The translations under genes were made by a program, and so were the position numbers. The notes under the pieces are model-generated. The model did no database searches and was not told the DNA's origin. It worked only from the letters and a program-made list of their open reading frames with translations. From Eutreptiella sp. 'Long Island Sound 2002' (lineage: Eukaryota > Euglenozoa > Euglenophyceae > Eutreptiales > Eutreptiaceae): a stretch of 64,000 nt of DNA. Of the stretch, positions 1 through 9,878 are shown in pieces (positions within the stretch are counted from its first letter, which is position 1; every line of letters begins with the position of its first letter). The DNA is taken from the NCBI GenBank assembly GCA_964036045.1, contig OZ038379.1:111484611-111548610 (forward strand). Reading direction: 5' to 3'.

Positions 1-34
1 AGCATTACCGGATCTCGCCACAATTCATGCTAGG

Positions 35-792
35 TATGTGCAGTGTAATCGTCCACATGATCAAATACCCCCCTCTATTCTTCTTCCCCATTCGACGGTG
101 ATGAAGTACACCCCGTATAAGTGTTGTGCTAGATCTTCAACACTTTGGCACCAATATTCTAGTAGGGGCATTGTCGGTCGATGCAATTTGGTCGTCTGTG
201 TGTAGTATAATGGTTGACATGATGAATGCCACCCCTCTCTAGAGCACGACCGTGCGCGGAGATGAAGCAGACCTCTATACAATTGTTGTGCCACTGGTCC
301 AACACTTTCACACACGTTTTTTACCAGGGGCATTGAAGGTAGAGACAAACTTGGTTGTCTGTGCGGAGTCTTGCACCATCTACAGCCATTTTAGAAATAA
401 CAACCACAAATTGTGATGAAACACTCGAAAACACGATTGACTCCGTGTTGGAAGACACCCTATAGACGACCGAATCCGCATCCACCTTCAAGGCCCCTAG
501 TAAAAAATGCGTGTGAAAGTGTTGGACCAATGGCATAACACTTGTGCAGGAGTGTACCTCAGCACCGCGCAACGGTGGTGCACTGGAGAGTGGGGGTGTT
601 CATCATATCAACCATTACACTACACACGGACAACCAAACTCCATCAACCAACAATGCCCCTACTAGAATAAGTGTGCCAAAGTTTTGAAGATCAAGGCAA
701 CACCTATACGGGGTGTATTTCATCAACATGGAATGGCGCAGTAGTTTAGAGGGGGGGATTTGATCACGTGGATGATTACATTGCACATATCG
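35..792. repeat. Imperfect inverted repeat with about 310-bp arms
   Basis: The arm at about 35-345 reappears reverse-complemented at about 480-792. For example, the stretch around 303-343 (cacacgttttttaccag) faces 482-522, and 40-70 faces 760-790. The arms enclose a loop of about 130 bp. No convincing protein is encoded. It resembles a foldback or MITE-like unit; no target duplication was identified. Confidence 0.7.
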
Positions 793-1035
793 TGCACAAC
801 TGATGGCAATACCCGATAATGGCTGCTACAGGGGGTGAGACTTTGAGGCAGGCACCCGACATAGTACGTTAGAGACCTCAAAATGTTGGTTTGTAATATT
901 TTGGGAACTGCGGCTCCCAAATGAACTCAAAACCCATTTGCATGATATAATCTGGGCGGAAGGAGGTCAATATTCTGTGCGCAACGTTGTGCAGATGCAT
1001 GAGGGAGCAAGTGTGTGGTAGTAGGAGGACAACCA
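793..1035. other. Gene-free stretch
   Basis: No supported coding sequence. A weak, diverged copy of the TTTGGGC-x-CTGCAG palindrome lies at about 896-922. Confidence 0.4.
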
Positions 1036-2312
1036 TTGTACCTGTCTCTCCGTCTGTCCATGTGTCCGTCCGTCCGTCTGTCTTATCTTGTCTGACGGTT
1101 TGTCTTCTGTGTTTCTCTCTTTGTGTCTCTCTGTCCGACAGTCCGTCCGTCCAGTCGTCCGTCCGTCTGTCTGTTGTCTGCCTGTATGTCTGTCTATTTG
1201 TCTGTCTATTTGTCTGTCTGTTTGTTTGCCTGTCGGTCTGTCCGTCCGTGTATGTGTCTATCTGTTCGTCCGTTTGTCGGGGTGTCCATCGGACTGTCTC
1301 TCTGTCTATCTGTCTGTTTGTCTGCTTGCGTGTCGGTTTGTCTGTCTCTCCGTAGCCAAAAAATATTTGGTACCATGAATGCCACCCAACGCAACGCAAG
1401 CACAAGCGTTGGCCTTTCTTGCCCTTCGAGAAACCTATGCACCACAATGAATTGAAGCGGGTAAATTTGCCAACTGTTTAAAATTTTGGGCACTGCAGTG
1501 CTCAAAAGTAGTGAAAGTCAAATTTTAGCCCATACGGGGTACATGAATTTGAGAGTTCCGTTTCAATACATCGTACAAGCGCCTATGAGAACCACAACAA
1601 CACATTACGACCCATTTCACAATAGGGTCGCAAGCTTGGTGTAACCTTCTGCTTTGTTTTGGGCGCGGACTGCACACTGCCAAGTGTCTTGTGTCACACA
1701 GGTGTGAGACTGGTGCCCTTTTTCATGTTTTCGTAATTTTGGGCGCTGCAGTGCCCAAATTCATCCACTCGCCTTTTTTCTACCCCTCTTGCGCCATTTC
1801 TTTTGCAGGCATTGTTGCCCTCATTTATTATTGCATTGTCCGTCCGTCCATTTGTCCGTCCGTTGTCTGTCTGTGTGTCTATTTGTGTGTCTGTTTGTTT
1901 GTTTGCCTGTCGGTCTGTCCGTCTGTCTATGTGTCCATCTGTCTACCTGTCTGTCCGTCTCTCAGGGTGTCTGTCGGACTGTCTGTATGCCTCTCTGTGT
2001 CTATCTGTCTGTTTGTCTGCTTGCCTGTCGGTTTGTCTGTCTCTCCGTAGCCAAAAAATATTTGGTACCATGAATGCCACCCAACGCAACGCAAGCACAG
2101 GTGTTGGCCTTTCTTGCCCTTCGAGGAACCTATGCACCACAATGAATTGAAGCGGGTAAATTTGCCAACTTTTTAAAATTTTGGGCACTGCAGTGCTCAA
2201 AAGTAGTGAAAGTCAAATTTTAGCCCATACTGGGTACATGAATGTGAGAGTTCCGTTTCAATACATCGTACAAGCGCCTATGAGAACAACAACAACACGT
2301 TACGACCCGATT
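1036..2312. repeat. Tandem duplication of a 695-bp unit containing (TGTC)n/(CGTC)n microsatellite
   Basis: Two GTCC/GTCT tetranucleotide tracts (about 1036-1352 and 1829-2047) are each followed by an almost identical segment. The first starts with cgtagccaaaaaatattt at 1351, the second at 2046. Both can be followed to about 1610 and 2305, a constant offset of 695 bp. Open frames here are low-complexity translations of the microsatellite and are not called as genes. Confidence 0.85.
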
Positions 2313-2443
2313 GACAAGAGGGGGGCAAGCGTGGAGTAACTTTGTGCAATGTGGATTCACCTATAGAGACAACTAGACACACACTTTCAATGACCCCCCT
2401 AAAAAGTACAACCAGAAGGTTTGGGCACTGCAGTGCCCAAAAA
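1484..2443. repeat. Dispersed CTGCAG-centred palindromes (TTTGGGCACTGCAGTGCCCAAA type)
   Basis: Near-perfect palindromes built on TTTGGGC[A/G]CTGCAGTG[C/T][C/T]CAAA occur at about 1484-1507, 1736-1762, 2177-2202 and 2419-2443. The 1484 and 2177 copies belong to the 695-bp duplication; the other two lie outside it. This is the left-most of several region-specific palindrome families in the window. Confidence 0.75.
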
Positions 2444-2714
2444 TTTCAAATGCTAACATTCCAAGCCCTGAAGCGGGGGTGTATATGTGCAGCTCTAAGA
2501 GCAACAAAAGGCGAGGTTGTTGTATCCCACAATGAAAATCCACGTGGGGTTGGCCGAAAAAATGATATGCTTTTTTTGGGTGCAAAAAACGGATGTTGAA
2601 ATCGCCATGAATCGTGCCTTTTAGCAACGAAGTCTACGTGCGTATAGAGCCGCCTAAGGGAGATGCCCACCCACACGTTGTCCGTCAGGAACGTGGGGCC
2701 GTCACGGTGCCACA
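2444..2714. other. Gene-free stretch
   Basis: No supported coding region or repeat beyond the flanking palindrome. Confidence 0.3.
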
Positions 2715-3204
2715 TCACCTGTGCCAGAAAACAGTCCGTGTGTAACGGGTCACCGTGACCGGTCGCCGGGAAACGCTTTGGTGCAGGGTGAAATTACGTG
2801 CAGTTTCTGCCAGAGGTTTCATGCATGCGGTCCCAAAAATGTCATTGTCCTCGTCCGTCTGAAAATGGACCTCCGTGACACGGGGGGCGGACAATGCCTT
2901 TCGCACCTGCATCAGGGTTCCCCATGGGCACTTCCATTGACTGTGGGCCCGGCTGTACTGCAGTTTGCGGAAGCTGTCGCCATTTTTGCGGCTCTCCCAC
3001 ACAATGGCCGCGGCCAACAGCTCCAAATCGGGGGTGGGGGGTTTGCCCTCCCCGCAAACGAGGTGGATGCGGCGGCGGCCGGGTTCGACGTGTACTTGCC
3101 AATGTGGCCCCAAAATCTCCCCCACGACTTCACGAAGGCGCGCCAGCCGCGCGCGCCTGTCGCGGTAGTTTGAGGGTGCCAGCTACTCAAAGGCCCGCTG
3201 CATG
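2715..3204 (-). CDS. Hypothetical exon with one in-frame TAG
   Basis: A minus-strand frame runs from an ATG at 3202-3204 to a TGA at 2715-2717. It is interrupted once by TAG (3183-3185) in the context AFE*LAPSNYRDRR, where Gln would be natural. The product is basic near its start (RDRRARLARLREVVG) and has no motif I recognise. A possible splice acceptor (GCGCGCAG before GTCTTTG) lies at about 3224. The TTGGCGCGCGCCAA cluster at 3268-3425 lies immediately upstream, the same arrangement seen for other genes in this region. It may be an N-terminal exon of a gene continuing to the left; no function is proposed. Confidence 0.4.
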
Positions 3205-3267
3205 ATGCACAAACAAAGACCTGCGCGCGTGAGGACGTGGCAGGCGTGTTGGATCATACAACGGAAG

Positions 3268-3425
3268 GTTGGCGCACGTTGGCACACAGTTGGCACGCAG
3301 TTGGCACACAGTTGGCACGCAGTTGGCGCGCGAGAACTCAGGACTCGGCGCGCGCCAACTCGTCAGTTGGCGCGCGCCCAGTCCTGAGTTGGCGCGCGCC
3401 AAGTCGTGAGTTGGCGCGCGCCAAA
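3268..3425. repeat. Palindrome cluster, TTGGCGCGCGCCAA family
   Basis: Several copies of TTGGCGCGCGCCAA and half-sites (TTGGCGCGCG, TTGGCACGCAG) are separated by 5-20 bp. They lie between the end of gene D (TGA at 3432) and the hypothetical exon at 2715-3204. Confidence 0.9.
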
Positions 3426-3431
3426 TGCTGC

Positions 3432-4654
3432 TCATTTCCGCGACCGCTTGCTGCCCTGACTCCCCTAGCCCTCTTCCGCCCGCCTGCGCTTGGGGTCAAG
3501 CAGGTGCGCAACCGGGTGCTTGTCCAGCAGGCCCTTCAGCTCCGTGAGGGTGGCCTCTTTGACCCCCATGTTGATGGCCACATGGCGTTGGGCGCTGAGT
3601 GCAGAGTGCAACTCAACCGCCGCGGCCTGCAGGTACAGCACATGCTGCACATGGTCGGGGTCGGGGCCACCCTCTGCCCCCCCCACAACTGCACGCACCT
3701 GCGCCGTGGCGGTCAACTGCTGCTGCAACTCCACCCTCTGCTTTTCCCACCCCTTCTCCCGCCGCTCCCACAGGGCGAGCTCGCCGGCGAGCGCCTCTTG
3801 CGCCGTCTTGCGGGCGGCCTCCGCCGCCTTCAGCTGCTCGCGCAGCAGCTTGTTCTCAGCCTCTAGCCAGAGAATCTCCGCCTTCTCCCATGCCCCCCCC
3901 TCGTCTCCCGCTGCGTGCGCTGCCTGTGCTGCCTCGTGGGGGGTGGTCGTGGGGCGAGGGCGCCTGGAGCCCCTGGCCTGCTGTTCCGTGCGGCCCTTGC
4001 TCTGCAGGGAGGGGTCCCCAAACGCGTCGGATCCGGCCCTGCCCCCCTTCTCCGCCTTCGGCCCTCTCCCCGGGAGCTGCTTCTGGAAGCGGAGGAGAAA
4101 CGCCTGCGCTGCCTCCTTCAAGTGGGGGGCAGGGGCAATGGCCCGCACGTCGCTCCACTCGCACTGCTTCCACCTCTGCAGCCTAGCAGAGCGTCAATGC
4201 TGCAGAGGAGGAGCCGGTTGTGCGTGGAGGGGGGGCGCACCTGCACAAATGGCACAACTAAGACAACCCATGGTTGCACCCGCGCCTTCCCCTGCACCAC
4301 TGCCCAGAACGGGCACTCCACCACCCTATTCGGTCCGGACCCCCGCCGAATCACCTGCGCCTGGAACAGGCGGCTGATCCTCGTCCCCCCCCCATCGATG
4401 ACGTCCACCGCCGTCGCCTCGGCGGACGTCACCTTCAGAAACTCATCGGGGCTGTGCAAGTCGTCCCCGAAGTCTGCCGGTTCCAGGACCTCCGGAACTT
4501 CCCAATCCACCTCCACGTCCACATCCACGTCCAACCCCTCCTCGTGCGCCTGCTACTGCTCCTGCGGCTGCCCCTCCAGCTGCTCCGCTGCAGGCGGCAC
4601 GGGCACTGGACGCGATTCCACTTCCAATTGAAAATTGGCGTAGTGGATTGGGAC
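3432..4654 (-). pseudogene. Copy D, exon 2: beta-rich domain plus coiled coil (2OG-oxygenase element family)
   Basis: Exon 2 starts after the acceptor TTTGCAG at 4655 with a phase-0 GTC codon (VPIHYANF), and the frame can be followed to TGA at 3432-3434. An acidic stretch of alternating Asp/Val precedes a domain resembling the same part of copy E: D reads CEWSDVRA where E reads PEWADVAW. A long Glu/Ala/Leu coiled coil (about 3.95-3.68 kb) and a short GSQGS linker follow. Copies B and E carry similar linkers. Defects are TAG at 4553-4555, a frameshift near 4180 and TAG at 3465-3467. The second oxygenase domain seen in A and B is missing here. Role unknown. Confidence 0.6.
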
Positions 4655-5060
4655 CTGCAAATACGCAAGATCACATTGAACAAGCATTGAACAATGCACA
4701 CAACGACACCAATGCGACAACCAAGACGACACAAAAAGCAACCACACAACAACGTTTCCGATAAAACCCAACCAATTAAATTGAAGCGCCAAAACTGGAC
4801 TTGGCGCGCGCCAACTAGTTACTTGGCGCGCCAAAACTGGACTTGGCGCGAGCCAAAACTAGACTTGGCGCGCGCCAACTGGACACTTGGCGCGCCAACT
4901 TGTCACTCGGCGCGCGCCAACCGATGAGTTGGCGCACGCCAAGATGGAAATCGGCGCGCGCCAACTGCGAAGTTGGGGCGCCAATCTGGTATTTGGCGCG
5001 CGCCAAATGCGTGTGACGTGTGACAAAATCGCGTGCATGCAAAGCACCGCGCGGGCACAC
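4655..5060 (-). other. Copy D intron (406 nt, phase 0)
   Basis: The donor is AAG then GTGTGCCCGC; the acceptor is TATTTGCAG then GTCCCA. Both exon frames meet in phase 0. The position matches the introns of copies A, B and C. Most of it is filled by the GGCGCGCC palindromes listed separately. Confidence 0.7.
4798..5007. repeat. Palindrome cluster, TTGGCGCGCGCCAA family, inside D intron
   Basis: About ten full or half copies of TTGGCGCGCGCCAA lie at intervals of about 15-25 bp, wholly inside the predicted intron of copy D. The spacer bases between copies are unrelated to each other. Confidence 0.9.
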
Positions 5061-5367
5061 CTTCTCGCTGCAGGAGCAGATGGTGCGGCATGCCTCGTCC
5101 ACGCGGACGAGGCCCAACATCTCGGCGTCTTGGGAGCTCAGGGGCGGCGTGAAGTGGGCCATTGCCATCCAGGCCATGCGGGCGGCACCTGGCTCCCGCA
5201 CGAACGCGGCGCCCAAAGCGGCGAACGAGTACACCGCCGTGCCGGCCGTGCAGCGCACGCGGGACCGGTCGGTCCCCTCGGGGGGGGGGGGAAGCCACCA
5301 CCGGTGGATGTGCGGAGTGAGGCAGGCATCCCCTCTGGCCGCCTTGGCGGTGGGCCCCGCTTGCGTG
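5061..5367 (-). pseudogene. Copy D, end of exon 1 (2OG-element family)
   Basis: The minus-strand frame ends in SCSEK directly at the donor AAG|GTGTGC. The matching part of copy C ends PCECK|GTGTGC, and several blocks between the two align (RCTAGTAVY with QCMLFFVG; MAHFTPP with MTGIAPP). Only about 100 codons remain. Upstream (in gene sense) the homology stops at the TTCGTGAACGGCC junction at about 5367-5369, so the catalytic part of exon 1 is absent. A run of ten G at 5280-5289 probably breaks the frame further. This is a 5'-truncated copy. Confidence 0.5.
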
Positions 5368-5368
5368 T

Positions 5369-5632
5369 ACCCTTCGTGAACGGCCGTTAAGTGGCCGTTT
5401 GAATAATTGCGTGAATTTCACGCGAATTTACCCAAATTTTGAGGTTTTTGGGGGAAAATGCCATATTCTTGGTTCACTCCGAGGGCTTTGAGGGGCCAAA
5501 ATTCCTCCCCCAGCTTTGTTACGCATCATCCAATGAAAGTCCCGCCCCAAAAGCATCCATCATGTCCGAACCGTGCCCAAAACGAGAGGTGTCGGAACCC
5601 GGCAAGCCTGTAGCCGATGCACAGCCGTAAAT
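5369..5632. repeat. 270-bp module shared with 18,650-18,898
   Basis: From CTTCGTGAACGGCCG onward, this segment is nearly identical to 18,650-18,898, including the tracts TTACCCAAATTTTGAGG and CATCATGTCCGAACCGTGCC. It begins sharply at the 5' edge of copy D, as its twin does at the edge of copy C. It ends in a TTCGTACGAA cluster at both sites. No protein is apparent. Confidence 0.85.
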
Positions 5633-5633
5633 T

Positions 5634-5705
5634 CACGTGAATTCGTACGAAATTCGCACCAATTTCGTACGAATTTCGTACGAATTGCATGTGAATTCAC
5701 GTGAT
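5634..5705. repeat. Palindrome cluster, TTCGTACGAA family
   Basis: Overlapping TTCGTACGAA, TTCGCACCAA and GTGAATTCACGTGA units occur in series. They follow the 270-bp module and lie on the 3' side of the transposase-like gene T1. Confidence 0.85.
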
Positions 5706-5817
5706 TTTACAGAAATGTTACCGGTGTGCACCCCCTGATTTGTCCTCACACCCCTAGTAGGCCCCCCAGCATGCACCCCGATCACAGGCAACAATGGTTT
5801 GGGTTCGTAAGGCGATC

Positions 5818-7579
5818 TCATGTCCGTCTCTTGCGGCACCGGAACCGCCGCTGTAGAGTCTGAAGGTGCTGCATGTCGGTCAGAAGCCGTCTTCTTGTGC
5901 GGCTTGCATACGTTTGTACACTTATGGGCCCTTGCCCGTGTTGAGCCCTTTTGGTCGCATCCCAGCCATGCAACCAAAGGCTGTCGTCAATGGTGTGGTT
6001 GTCCACAACCACTTGCACCCCTAGTCTCCCCCGGAGGAGGCTTAGGCCCCCGCTGTTGCGCAACATGCGCTTCAGCCTCCGGTGACTTCCCTCCATGGCA
6101 AAGCAGAAGAACTTTGACAAGATTGTCCACTTCTTTGCAAAATAATATATGTGGTCGATCCAAAGATGCGTCCACAGAAGTTTGCCCCACTGGAGCTCAT
6201 TGTGGGCAGCGCCCATGGCTATGCTATGGTTCCGGAGCCGCCCCAGGTCGGCCCCGGAGAACCATGCGGAACGCCACGCGAATACACACATGCTTGCAAA
6301 ATTCTCCCACCACGTTTTGCATACCGACTCCCAACTTTCTCCCCCTACTTGATGCTGCCTCACACTAGGCTGCTCTAGGCAAGCATCTATTATCTTCTCC
6401 CAACCCCTATTCCGCATGAAATGGATGGCAGCAGCACACTCCATCCTCACCTTGCCCTTGCTGTTTGCCTTGTCATTATTTAATGAGGCACGGGTGCAAG
6501 TTCGTGCAGCAAGCCGTGCCTCATCTAGAACCGGTTGCAGCATGGTGCGACACTCTGGCCGGTGCCTTCCCTGTCAATTGTACAACTAGGTCCCGTGTCC
6601 CGTTGACTGCACACAACAGGACACGAAGGACCCCATGGAGGCCATAATCAGGCACTCGCCTATCACTCGTAATGGTCCTATATATAGCATTTATGGCAAC
6701 GGCCGGTTCCCAGTTGCCGTCTATCGCACTTGCTGTGCCAAAGGTAGCAAGGCACAGAGCACGGTTACGCATGCAGACCCAACACACAGTGGCACCAGGG
6801 GATTCTGCCTTCCAGTTTTGGCAGCCCACCATGAGCACCTGTGCTTTACCATGTGCACACAGAAAAAAAAGGGAATGCCTGTCGTTCCCTCCCGTATCCT
6901 TAAAACTTACGGTTGCGGCCTTGCGCAACTCATCAGAAAAATCAATTTCTTGGGAGGCCGCGTAGAGGGTCTCCCACTTTTCACTGCCCCCTAGTAGCCA
7001 CCAACTAGATAGTTGGTTGGGGCTGGCGGTGCCACCAAGCGTGCAATGGACGTACGAGGCCTCATGCCTCGATGTACCGTCCACCGCAATAGGTAACCAA
7101 TGCAGCCGTCGGTCCCTGCGCTGCATGAAGTCCGAGGGTGGGGGTGGTCGACACTTGAATAGGTGGCCGATGCGGTCAGGTAGGTAGCAGGCCGCACCAT
7201 TGATGGCCGTGTCGTCTCCCGTATAGGCGGTGAACGCCCGGGACTCCGGCAATGCTAGCTGCCGAAGCATGCCGTACACCTGGTCCCATACCACACCGTA
7301 CGTCATGCTCCCCACTAGGTACCGGGACTCCGTCCTAGAGAGGTGCAATGACCGGATCCTCCAGACGGCCATAATCAACCTCTCCTCCATGGTGGGCTCA
7401 GGCTGGAAGGTGGCTACAACTCTTCTTTCGGGGGTAAGCACTATTTGCCTCGTGTCGGGCAGGTACTTGACGGTGTAGGGTGCTGCAAGCTCCTTGGTAA
7501 CAACTTCCTGGAGCTCTTGTAGGCGCCGCCGTCGTGTACGATCCGCTAGCAGATGGAATGGCTCCTTGGGCCGCGGCAT
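5818..7579 (-). CDS. T1: transposase-like protein (two overlapping frames)
   Basis: A frame of 352 codons (ATG at 7577-7579) overlaps by 23 bp a second frame of 241 codons that ends in TGA at 5818. Together they resemble one protein of about 590 residues with a frameshift near 6521-6560. Features typical of eukaryotic DNA-transposon proteins are a C-x-x-C pair (VCWVCMRN), a downstream LHGVLRVLL block, and a His/Trp-rich segment (WTHLWIDHIYYFAKKW, then EGSHRRLKRML). T2 shows the same order (CWNCN; WVHWVVCHSGAHLQRW). The first half has WLPIAVDGTS, which could hold an early acidic catalytic residue. The C-terminus is basic. TTCGTACGAA clusters flank it on both sides. The superfamily is uncertain; a link to KDZ-type transposons is inference. 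Confidence 0.55.
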
Positions 7580-7677
7580 GGTGTGAGATACAAGACCTGT
7601 TGAATGGGGGAGGCAGTCATCGCAAGGTTTCTACCATCCCCCTCCCGCAGACAACCGTCTCTACTGTGATTCGCATG

Positions 7678-7820
7678 CAAGTTGAAGAAATTCACATAAA
7701 TTCGCACGAATTTCGTACGAATTTCCCGCGAATTTCAACTGAATAGATTTGTGTGAATATTCTGAAAATGTGAAATTCGCACGAAATTCGTACGAATTTC
7801 GTGCGAATTTCACATGACTG
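7678..7820. repeat. Palindrome cluster, TTCGTACGAA family, upstream of T1
   Basis: Repeated TTCGTACGAATTTC, TTCGCACGAA and CGCGAATTTC units begin about 100 bp upstream of the T1 start codon. This is the same placement as the clusters upstream of copies A, B, F and G. Confidence 0.85.
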
Positions 7821-7958
7821 TCACAGAATTTCTGCCGAAGCCTCATCCTTCTGCCCTCGTTGACCCTCACTAAGCAAGCGCAGGATGGTGCTCATGGGTT
7901 ATCACACACCCAGTCTAGTGGCTGTCATTCCGGCTGACACTCAGTCAGCAGTGTAACA

Positions 7959-8086
7959 CGTTAGGGGGCATAGCATACCCCAAATAAAATACAAACAGTG
8001 CCGCAGAAAATATCGGAAAGAGGTTTGGGGGCATGGCATACCCCGAATAATGTACAAACAGTGCTGCAGAAAATTTCGCACAGTGG
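7959..8086. repeat. Two tandem copies of a 63-bp repeat
   Basis: The unit containing GGGGCATAGCATACCCC and ACAAACAGTGCCGCAGAAA (7959-8022) is repeated with few changes at 8023-8086. It overlaps the 3' end of copy E. Confidence 0.7.
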
Positions 8087-8213
8087 GTTGGGAGTGCCCC
8101 ACATGTTGGTCAACCTGCCCATGCTTTGGGGGGGGGGGGGCAGGATAACATTCGTGGTGGTTAGAAAGGACAAGGGGTCCCGAGGGTAAAGGGTGAGCTA
8201 CACCCCCCCCCCC

Positions 8214-8256
8214 TGGAGCAGAGCTCCGGCTAGCGGAGCCCTGGGAGCTCTGCTCC
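8214..8256. repeat. Short hairpin GGAGCAGAGCTCC / GGAGCTCTGCTCC
   Basis: A 13-bp inverted repeat has a loop of about 15 bases. It follows a run of ten C and lies inside the Ser-rich end of copy E. Confidence 0.6.
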
Positions 8257-9315
8257 GCCACCGCCTCCACAAAGGAGGGGTCCATGGCCGCACACGTGAG
8301 GCGGTGGGGGTGTTACTGCCGGCGCACTTCCTCCAGTGCGGCAGTCACCTTGGGGGCGTCGGGGGCCATGCTGTCCACATCGACCTGCTTGCCACTAGCC
8401 ATCATGGGCATCCACAGGCCGGTGGACATTGCCGACATCTGGCCGCCGCATGCCTCAGCCTGGGCATGGCACGCCTGTGCGCCGGCCAGGAGGTACCGGA
8501 CACCGGCGGCACTGGCCCCCCCCTGTCACCCGGGGGGGCCTCGGCACCCTCAGGCCTCTCCACTGCCTCTGCTGGCTGTGCCGCTGGCTTTGCCTTGCGC
8601 AACATCGCCTGGTCGCGCTCAAGAGTTTTCTGGTGACGTCCGCCAACCGCGACTCGGAGTCCCGCCTGTCCTCGTGGGCCCTGGACAGACGGGCCTCGAG
8701 GTCACGGTTGGCGGCCTCCGCGCTGATCGCGCGTGCCTCCCACGCCCCCGCCCGCTGCTAGTCCACCCACTCTTGCACCACCCCCCGCTGCCGCCGCCCC
8801 GCCACCGGCTCTGCCTGCTCCGCCCGCACCGCCCGCTGTGCTGGGGTGGCCGTACACGCGACTTTTGGGGGGGGGGGCTCGGTGTCCCCTTGGGGGGGGC
8901 GCCCTTTCCGCTTGCGGGTGGGGAGTTCGTCCTCCTTGACGTCAATGACGTCAGCCACCCCCATCTTGCGCTGCCTCCCCACATGGACGCGCATGGCAAA
9001 CCATGCCACGTCCGCCCACTCCGGCCTCCGCGGCTCCCAACCCGTGAGCACATTCAGAAAACAAACCCCAGCCCTGCTCACCGTCCCCTCCTCCCCGATC
9101 CGCGACACCCCGGTCTGCACCCGCCAGTGCCCACTCACAAGCCGGTAGGCAAACATGCCCACCAGCTCCTGCCCCGCAGGCAGGTTGGCCCCCCCCCTGA
9201 CCACAATGGGGCAGGGGAAGGAGATGCGGAAGGTGCCCTGCACCCCCTGGGACTCCATGACCATGTCCCACGTGGCACTGAGGTGCCGATGCCGCCCATC
9301 GGGCCCGGGCGGCAC

Positions 9316-9878
9316 CTGCTGGGTCCAGGCCGTATGGTGAGCATAACCTGGCATACCAAGAATACCCCCCCAAAACAGCCATTTTGGCACATGTACCTAG
9401 TCGTTCCGTGTGCCCATGGGATATAAAAAAATCAGTTTAGCACCCTGAAAATAGGGGGGGGGGTCAAAAAACCAGAAAGCCAATTCCATACACCCACACC
9501 TGTGCGTGGCAATCTACACTTTTTGAGGTATTTGTCAGTATACTCGAAGTATTGGAGAAGTATTCTTGCCGTATACTTCGGAGTATACGGCCGTATACTC
9601 AGAAGTATACGGCCGTATACTTGGAGTATACGGGGACTTTCTACCTTCCACCCATGCCACCATTCTCATCACCTACCCCTCCCCCTTGCATTTACTCATG
9701 ACCCTGCAACCCCCAAACACATTGTACACACAAAAGAGCACCATATGAGCAAAGCAGAAGACCACAAGAAGCAACCTTGTTTGATGTCCCATCCGAAATG
9801 TCAAATGTGATCCACTTCCCCATGTTATATATACCTAATATACACACTTACGCATATTGCACATCACATGATATATAC
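9316..9878. other. Presumed intron or spacer between T2 and copy E
   Basis: No gene is supported. It contains a 38-bp segment also found inverted at 16,763-16,799, and the GTATACGGCCGTATAC cluster listed separately. Confidence 0.4.
9537..9635. repeat. Palindrome cluster, GTATACGGCCGTATAC family (1 of 4)
   Basis: Two perfect 16-bp palindromes GTATACGGCCGTATAC plus several half-sites (GTATACTTCG, GTATACGG). They lie upstream (gene sense) of the copy E acceptor. Confidence 0.9.

Larger units (their letters stand above)
7941..9315 (-). pseudogene. Copy E, exon 2: beta-rich domain plus coiled coil
   Basis: The exon starts after the acceptor CCCAGCAG with GTGCCG (VPPGPDG) in phase 0, as in C and D. 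The N-terminal domain holds the blocks WDMVMESQGVQGTF, GQELVGMFAYRL and PEWADVAWFAMRVHVG. It is followed by a Lys/Arg-Pro patch (TRKRKGRPPQGD), a coiled coil at about 8.8-8.55 kb, an Ala/Pro/Glu-rich part and QSSQGSASRSS, the counterpart of the B and D linkers. Defects are TAG at 8758-8760, TAA at 8313-8315 and at least one frameshift near 8620. The frame ends in TGA at 7941. No exon 1 is found upstream. The second oxygenase domain is absent. Confidence 0.55.

Noticed and set aside
1000-2150. Overlapping open frames rich in Cys-Leu-Ser-Val over the TGTC repeats
   Set aside because: They are translations of a tetranucleotide microsatellite in all frames; no conserved domain and no start context.
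3237-4631. Plus-strand frames opposite copy D
   Set aside because: High-GC shadow frames; splice sites, homology and coiled coil support the minus strand.
3268-5007. GGCGCGCC palindrome clusters as a CRISPR array
   Set aside because: Repeats are short, palindromic and irregularly spaced, spacers are 5-20 bp, the setting is eukaryotic and there are no cas genes.
8284-9426. 380-codon plus-strand frame opposite copy E
   Set aside because: Pro/His-rich antisense shadow of a GC-rich coding region; the minus strand carries the family motifs and acceptor.
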